Under the pieces are notes generated by a model. It worked only from the letters and a program-made list of their open reading frames with translations. It did not search any database and was not told the DNA's origin. DNA of 64,000 bases from Mycolicibacterium monacense. GTDB taxonomy: Bacteria; Actinomycetota; Actinomycetes; Mycobacteriales; Mycobacteriaceae. Position numbers and translations under genes: made by a program. Positions within the stretch are counted from its first letter, which is position 1. Every line of letters starts with the position of its first letter. Where the stretch lies: contig NZ_AP022617.1 in NCBI RefSeq assembly GCF_010731575.1, positions 5,208,001 to 5,272,000 on the forward strand, read 5' to 3'. This document shows, in pieces, positions 59,360 through 64,000 of this stretch.

Positions 59360-60217
59360 TTATGCTTTCGTGACCGTCAGCCCGGAGTCCCTGATCGCCT
59401 CGGCGAGCGGTTCCAGCACCGCCGTGTCGTACGGCGACGGCAGATAGATGATCGCCAGGTCGAGACCCTCGGCGCCGAGTGCGGCCGCCTCGTCGACCAC
59501 CTTCGCGTAGTCCCGGTCCGCGCCGAGACGGACGTGCGCCGAGAACATGATCTCCTTCGGATCGCGACCGATGTCCGCGCAGTGCGAGGCCAACACGTCC
59601 CGCTTGCGGGCGAACTCCTCGGGCGGGCCACCGACGTAGTTCCAGTGCTGCGCCCAACGGGCGGTGATGCGCAGCGTCCGCTTTTCGCCGCTGCCGCCGA
59701 TGCAGATCGGCGGGTGCGGCTGCTGGGGACCCTTCGGCTCGTTGCGCGCGTCCTTGAGCTGGTAGTACTTCCCGTCGAAGCTCGTCGTCTCCTGGGAGAG
59801 CAGGCCGGTCAACACCTCACACGCCTCCTCGAAGCGGTCGAACCGCTCCTTGATCGAGCCGAGTTCGATGCCGTAGGCACCCGACTCCTCCTCGTTCCAG
59901 CCGGCGCCGATACCGAGTTCGAGCCGGCCGTTGCTGACGATGTCGAGGGCGGAGGCCATGTTGGCCAGGACCGCCGGGTGGCGGTAGTGGATGCCGGTGA
60001 CGGGCACCCCGACGCGCAACCGCTTGGTGGCCTGCGCCAACGCGGTCAGCGTGATCCAGCCCTCGAGACAGGGGCCGGTCGAGTCGGAGAAGATCGGATA
60101 GAAGTGGTCGAACGTCCAGCCCGACTCGTAGACGTCGATGTCGTCGGCGGCCTGCCAGATCGGCAGCATCTCGGCCCAGGTGGTGTTCTGCGGTGAGGTC
60201 TTGAAGGCGAATCGCAC
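59360..60217 (-). CDS. LLM-class F420-dependent oxidoreductase
   Basis: The 285-residue luciferase-like monooxygenase-fold protein starts at GTG 60217 (VRFAFKTSPQNTTWAEMLPI). It has GVPVTGIHYRHPAVLANMAS, the F420-contact region ELGIGAGWNEEESGAYGI, and PPICIGGSGEKRTLRITARW. Such TIM-barrel enzymes are abundant in mycobacteria and use F420 or FMN; the substrate is unknown. The frame stays open to 60409 but would run across the divergent DinB-like gene start. It is divergent from that gene by 57 bp. Confidence 0.88.
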   Translation of the reverse strand: MRFAFKTSPQNTTWAEMLPIWQAADDIDVYESGWTFDHFYPIFSDSTGPCLEGWITLTALAQATKRLRVGVPVTGIHYRHPAVLANMASALDIVSNGRLELGIGAGWNEEESGAYGIELGSIKERFDRFEEACEVLTGLLSQETTSFDGKYYQLKDARNEPKGPQQPHPPICIGGSGEKRTLRITARWAQHWNYVGGPPEEFARKRDVLASHCADIGRDPKEIMFSAHVRLGADRDYAKVVDEAAALGAEGLDLAIIYLPSPYDTAVLEPLAEAIRDSGLTVTKA

Positions 60218-60274
60218 GTCGACCCACGGTAGTCCGTCTTCCTGGGAGCGGCGCGATGAAATCGGAGGCGACCG

Positions 60275-60859
60275 GTGGTCAGTACCGCCATGGAGGATTT
60301 GAGCGAGGCATGCAGGCGGACGGCGGCAGTGCTGGCCGCGGTGACCGACGACGCGCTGGACGCGCCGACGCCGTGCAGCGAGATGCCACTGCGGGCGCTG
60401 GTGGCCCACATCGGCGGGTTGGCGCAGGCTTTCCGCGCGGCAGCGGACAAGGAGTTCGGCCCGTTGACTGACACCCCGCCGGAACCGGATACACCGCTGT
60501 CACCGGGATGGCGGACGGAATATCCGCGGTTTCTGGCCGAACTCGCCGAGTCCTGGCGGGACCCGGCGGCGTGGACGGGTATGACGCGCGCCGGCGGGAT
60601 CGACCTGCCCGGAGAGGTCGCGGGTTCGGTCGCGTTGGCCGAGGTCGTCATCCACGGCTGGGACGTCGCCGTGGCCACCGGTCAGAACTATGACTGCGAC
60701 GCCGCCACCGCCCACGCGTGCCTGCAGCATCTGAGCCAGTTCGACACCGCGGGCACCGAGGGAATGTTCGGCCCGGCCGTGCCGGTGCCCGACGACGCGC
60801 CGGCGATCGACCGCATCGCCGGGCTCAGCGGCCGCGACCCGGAGTGGAGTCCGCACTGA
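60275..60859 (+). CDS. DinB-like TIGR03086 metal-binding protein
   Basis: The 194-residue protein belongs to the mycothiol-dependent maleylpyruvate isomerase/DinB four-helix group. CSEMPLRALVAHIGGLAQAF and VVIHGWDVAVATGQ supply the spaced histidines that bind a divalent metal in the family. GGAGG lies 6 bases before GTG 60275. The TIGR03086 branch has no established reaction; thiol (mycothiol) transfer is suspected. It lies 15 bp upstream of the PHP-domain gene. Confidence 0.84.
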   Translation: MVSTAMEDLSEACRRTAAVLAAVTDDALDAPTPCSEMPLRALVAHIGGLAQAFRAAADKEFGPLTDTPPEPDTPLSPGWRTEYPRFLAELAESWRDPAAWTGMTRAGGIDLPGEVAGSVALAEVVIHGWDVAVATGQNYDCDAATAHACLQHLSQFDTAGTEGMFGPAVPVPDDAPAIDRIAGLSGRDPEWSPH

Positions 60860-60874
60860 GGGCACACTGGGGAC

Positions 60875-61879
60875 ATGGACCCCGTGACCGCGCTGCGCCA
60901 GATCGCGTACTACAAGGACCGCGCCCGCGAGGACTCTCGACGGGTGATGGCCTACCGCAACGCCGCCGACGTCGTGGAGCGGCTCACCGAAGCCGAACGT
61001 GACCGCCACGGCGCCGCCGATTCGTGGCAGTCGCTGCCCGGAATCGGGCCCAAGACGGCGAAGGTGATCGCGCAGGCGTGGGCCGGCCGCGAACCCGACG
61101 TGCTCATCGAATTGCGGGAGAACGCAGTCGATCTCGGCGGCGGTGAGATCCGCGCGGCACTCAAGGGCGATCTGCACGTGCACTCCAACTGGTCGGACGG
61201 GTCGGCGCCGATCGAGGAGATGATGCTCGCCGCCCGCGACCTCGGGCACGAGTACTGCGTGTTGACCGACCACTCACCGCGGTTGACCATCGCCAACGGG
61301 CTGTCCCCGGACCGGCTGCGCAAACAGCTCGACGTCATCGACGAACTCCGGGAAAGCGTTGCACCCCTTCGCATTCTGACCGGCATCGAAGTCGACATCC
61401 TCGAGGACGGCTCCCTCGACCAGGAGGAGGAACTGCTCGAGCGCCTCGACGTCGTGGTGGCCAGCGTGCACTCGAAACTGGCGATGGACGCCCCGGCGAT
61501 GACACGCCGCATGCTCAAGGCCGTCGCCAATCCGCACACCGACGTGCTCGGCCACTGCACCGGGCGGTTGGTCACCGGAAACCGCGGAATCCGGCCTGAA
61601 TCGAAATTCGACGCCGAGAAGGTGTTCACCGCGTGCCGCGACAACGGCACCGCCGTCGAGATCAACTCCCGCCCCGAACGGCGGGATCCCCCCACCCGGC
61701 TGTTGAAGCTCGCGCTCGACATCGGTTGCGTGTTCTCGATCGACACCGATTCGCACGCGCCGGGTCAGCTGGACTTCCTCGGCTACGGCGCACAACGGGC
61801 GCTCGACGCCGGCGTGCCCGCCGAGCGGATCGTCAACACCTGGCCCGCCGACGATCTGCTGGCGTGGACCTCCTCCTGA
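60875..61879 (+). CDS. PHP-domain phosphoesterase with N-terminal helix-hairpin-helix
   Basis: The 334-residue protein has an N-terminal helical HhH region (SWQSLPGIGPKTAKVIAQAW, residues about 49-68). A PHP metal-dependent phosphoesterase domain follows: LKGDLHVHSNWSDGS (about 96-110), VLTDHSPR, VASVHSKL, LGHCTGRL and SIDTDSHAP. It resembles the C-terminal half of bacterial PolX without the polymerase, and likely cleaves phosphate esters in DNA repair or metabolism. There is no polymerase domain upstream, so it is not a truncated PolX at this locus but a stand-alone form. Confidence 0.86.
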   Translation: MDPVTALRQIAYYKDRAREDSRRVMAYRNAADVVERLTEAERDRHGAADSWQSLPGIGPKTAKVIAQAWAGREPDVLIELRENAVDLGGGEIRAALKGDLHVHSNWSDGSAPIEEMMLAARDLGHEYCVLTDHSPRLTIANGLSPDRLRKQLDVIDELRESVAPLRILTGIEVDILEDGSLDQEEELLERLDVVVASVHSKLAMDAPAMTRRMLKAVANPHTDVLGHCTGRLVTGNRGIRPESKFDAEKVFTACRDNGTAVEINSRPERRDPPTRLLKLALDIGCVFSIDTDSHAPGQLDFLGYGAQRALDAGVPAERIVNTWPADDLLAWTSS

Positions 61880-61902
61880 AATCCCACATGGCGGTCCGCC
61901 GC

Positions 61903-61928
61903 GTTTAGCCACCCCTGCGGCAGGGAAA
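61903..61928 (+). promoter_or_regulatory. Candidate SigF-type promoter for katE
   Basis: GTTT (61903-61906), 16 bases, then GGGAAA (61923-61928) resembles GTTT-N15-17-GGGTAT, about 75 bp before the catalase ATG. General-stress control of large catalases is common. The -10 has two mismatches. Confidence 0.35.
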
Positions 61929-62002
61929 GGCGGGGGGACGCGTGAGCAGGGGCCGTTTCGGCGCGCCCCGCTCAGCGACCGAGCTGAAACGAAGGGGACC
62001 CC

Positions 62003-64000
62003 ATGGCGCAAGATCGCGGAGCCAAAGAGACCATCAAGAGCGTCGTCAAAGATGCCAAGGACAAGGTCGTAGAGGCCGCCGAGCGGCTGCAGCAGCACAG
62101 CCCGAGCTACATCCCCGGCGCGCCCGGACCGGAGAAGCCGACCTTCGAGGAGCCGACCGCCCCGCGGGAACCGCTGCCCCCCAAACCGGATCAGGGCGGA
62201 CCCGATCTCCGCACGGCCACCGGCCTTTCCGTCGGCGGTGGGCAGACCGCGCGCGGACAGCAGGGCGAGTACCTCACCACCGCACAGGGCGCGCGACTCC
62301 ACGACACCGACCACTCACTGAAGGCGGGCGAACGCGGCCCGACCCTGCTGCAGGACCACCACCTGCGCGAGAAGATCATGCATTTCGATCACGAGCGCAT
62401 CCCGGAGCGTGCGGTGCACGCCCGCGGGGCGGCGGCACACGGCGTGTTCCGCGGTAACGGCGCGGCCGAGAAGATTTGCAAGGCGGGCTTTTTGAGGTCC
62501 GGCGCCGAAACCGATGTGTTCGTCCGCTTCTCCACTGTGCTCGGGTCGCGCGGATCGGCCGACACGGTCCGTGACACCCGCGGATTCGCCACCAAGTTCT
62601 ACACCGACGAGGGCACGTTCGACCTCGTCGGCAACAACATCCCGGTGTTCTTCATCCAGGACGGCATCAAGTTCCCCGACGTCGTGCACGCTGCCAAACC
62701 GCACCCGGACCGGGAGATCCCGCAGGCCCAGAGCGCGCACGACACCTTCTGGGACTTCGTGTCCCTGCACACCGAAGCCCAAGCGCACACCATGTGGAAC
62801 ATGTCCGACCGCGGCATCCCGCGGTCCTTCCGGATGATGGAGGGCTTCGGCGTCCACACCTTCCGGCTCACCGGACCGGACGGGTCGACGTCACTGGTCA
62901 AGTTCCACTGGAAGCCGCGACTGGGCGTGCACTCACTGGTCTGGGAAGAGGCGCAGATCGCTGCCGGGATGGACCCCGACCTGCACCGCCGCGATCTGGC
63001 GGATGCGATCGAAAAGGGCGCCTACCCCGAGTGGGATCTCGGTGTACAGGTGATGCCCGACAACCCGGACCAGATGTTCGAGGGCATCGATCTGCTCGAC
63101 CCGACGAAGATCGTGCCCGAGGAACTCGCCCCGGTGCAGGTGATCGGCACCATGCAGCTCAACCGCAACCCCACCAACTTCTTCGCCGAGACCGAACAGG
63201 TGGCCTTCCACCCGGGCCATCTGGTGCCCGGTATCGACGTCACCGACGATCCGCTGCTGCAGGCGCGGTTGTTCTCGTACCTCGACACCCAGTTGACCCG
63301 GCTGGGCGGACCGAACTTCGGTCAGATCCCGATCAACCGTCCGCACGCGCCCGTCAACGACATGTTGCGCGACGGGTTCCACCAGCACGGCGTGCACCCG
63401 GGTGCCGCGCCGTACCGGCCGAACTCGCTCGACGGCGGATGCCCGTTCCTCGCGGGCGTGGACACCGGTGCGTTCATCGAGGCGCCCGCCGTGGTCGCCG
63501 AGTCGACGAAGGTCCGCGCCGCACCGGCGTCCTACGACGACCACTTCTCGCAGGCGGCGATGTTCTACCGGAGCCTGAGCCCGGTCGAGCAGACCCATGT
63601 CGCCGAGGCGTACACCTTCGAGCTGGGCAAGTGCTACGAGCAGACGATCAAGGAACGCCAGCTCGCCGTCCTGGCCAACATCGACGCCGAACTGTGCGCG
63701 ACGGTGGCCGCAGGTCTGGGTCTCGAACCGCCCGCGCCCACGGTCACCCCGGCCGAGCCGGCGGTGCTCAGCCCGGCGGTGTCGCAGGTGGGCAAGACCT
63801 GGCCGGTGGAGGGCCGCAACATCGGCATCCTCACCGGACCGGACTCCGACAACGGCGTCGTGGCGGCGGTGGTCGAAGCGCTGGGGGCGGCGAAGCTGGT
63901 GCCCCTGGTGATCGCCGCGCACGGCGGGACCCTCGACCACGAGGGTGGCAGCATCCCGATCTCACGCACGTATGCGACCGCGCGTTCGATCGAGTTCGAC
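62003..64000 (+). CDS. katE: Large-subunit catalase (HPII type), 3' end beyond window
   Basis: The frame is open for 666 codons from ATG 62003 (GAAGGGGA upstream) to the window edge. After a disordered N-terminus of about 75 residues comes the catalase core. The catalytic His is in RIPERAVHARG, the Asn in DLVGNNIPVFFIQD, and the haem-ligand Tyr in RLFSYLDTQLTRLGGPNF. The C-terminal GRNIGILTGPDSDNGVVAAV begins the DJ-1/PfpI-like domain found only in large catalases, usually about 700-750 residues in total. It removes hydrogen peroxide. Confidence 0.94.
   Translation, partial: MAQDRGAKETIKSVVKDAKDKVVEAAERLQQHSPSYIPGAPGPEKPTFEEPTAPREPLPPKPDQGGPDLRTATGLSVGGGQTARGQQGEYLTTAQGARLHDTDHSLKAGERGPTLLQDHHLREKIMHFDHERIPERAVHARGAAAHGVFRGNGAAEKICKAGFLRSGAETDVFVRFSTVLGSRGSADTVRDTRGFATKFYTDEGTFDLVGNNIPVFFIQDGIKFPDVVHAAKPHPDREIPQAQSAHDTFWDFVSLHTEAQAHTMWNMSDRGIPRSFRMMEGFGVHTFRLTGPDGSTSLVKFHWKPRLGVHSLVWEEAQIAAGMDPDLHRRDLADAIEKGAYPEWDLGVQVMPDNPDQMFEGIDLLDPTKIVPEELAPVQVIGTMQLNRNPTNFFAETEQVAFHPGHLVPGIDVTDDPLLQARLFSYLDTQLTRLGGPNFGQIPINRPHAPVNDMLRDGFHQHGVHPGAAPYRPNSLDGGCPFLAGVDTGAFIEAPAVVAESTKVRAAPASYDDHFSQAAMFYRSLSPVEQTHVAEAYTFELGKCYEQTIKERQLAVLANIDAELCATVAAGLGLEPPAPTVTPAEPAVLSPAVSQVGKTWPVEGRNIGILTGPDSDNGVVAAVVEALGAAKLVPLVIAAHGGTLDHEGGSIPISRTYATARSIEFD

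Overview
The window is high-GC actinobacterial DNA, almost certainly from a fast-growing, pigmented mycobacterium (Mycolicibacterium type). The evidence is the gene content: TreS/maltokinase, GltBD, several acyl-CoA dehydrogenases, F420-type oxidoreductases, secreted DUF732 and DUF5078 proteins, and a WS/DGAT acyltransferase. The block TetR / CYP138 / msrA / NTF2-like / SDR, with a DUF427 gene further on, follows the M. tuberculosis order Rv0135c-Rv0140 as I recall it. Genes are densely packed with many 4-bp ATGA/GTGA overlaps. Several genes appear leaderless, with a TANNNT -10 box 6-8 nt before the start codon. I saw no rRNA, tRNA, CRISPR array, insertion sequence or prophage.

Layout. 1-1.3 kb: end of an ABC importer (permease and ATPase). 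1.3-2.7 kb: phosphoribosyltransferase and HugZ-like protein. 2.8-5.9 kb: treS-mak, converting trehalose to maltose to maltose-1-phosphate, with glycogen debranching enzyme glgX at 9.4-11.5 kb. 5.9-8.8 kb: TetR-fadE-fadE. 11.7-12.9 kb: pyrazinamidase and a PAS-ANTAR protein. 12.9-16.7 kb: a tightly coupled four-gene membrane operon of unknown function, with a cupredoxin-like lipoprotein and a 59-residue membrane protein. 16.9-20.7 kb: zinc alcohol dehydrogenase, tandem-DUF427 protein, acyl-CoA dehydrogenase and a small secreted protein.

20.9-21.6 kb: two convergent small genes, each with a LexA (SOS) box at its start codon; one is an isolated N-terminal DUF222 (13E12-type) piece. 22.2-25.3 kb: an uncharacterised glycosyltransferase / methyltransferase / alpha-barrel cluster behind a palindromic promoter and two tiny reading frames. 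25.3-28.1 kb: HTH regulator, TerC, CBS-domain protein and methyltransferase. 28.1-33.4 kb: two TetR genes, CYP138 with tandem operators, msrAB, and an NTF2-like/SDR pair behind a KstR-like box. 33.4-40 kb: methyltransferase, DUF4262, second small secreted paralog, FAD oxidoreductase, SRPBCC, DUF427, alpha/beta hydrolase and WS/DGAT.

39.9-47.5 kb: an eight-gene carotenoid operon, crtE-crtI-crtB-crtYc-crtYd-methyltransferase-crtU-Rieske. It predicts an aromatic carotenoid (isorenieratene type) with two possible extra tailoring steps. 47.7-51.3 kb: DNA glycosylase, Dps, three secreted proteins and an aquaporin. 51.4-52.2 kb: a thioesterase gene broken by a one-base frameshift. 52.2-52.8 kb: a 623-bp gene-free leader region holding a RicR/CsoR-type motif. 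52.8-58.9 kb: glutamate synthase gltBD. 59-64 kb: a 46-codon gene, LLM oxidoreductase, DinB-like protein, PHP protein and a large-subunit catalase cut by the window edge.

The most unusual items are a 63-bp palindromic repeat present twice (1.2 and 35.2 kb), the paired SOS boxes, the cupredoxin-lipoprotein membrane operon, and the 22-25 kb biosynthetic cluster. All family calls come from reading motifs; no database search was run.
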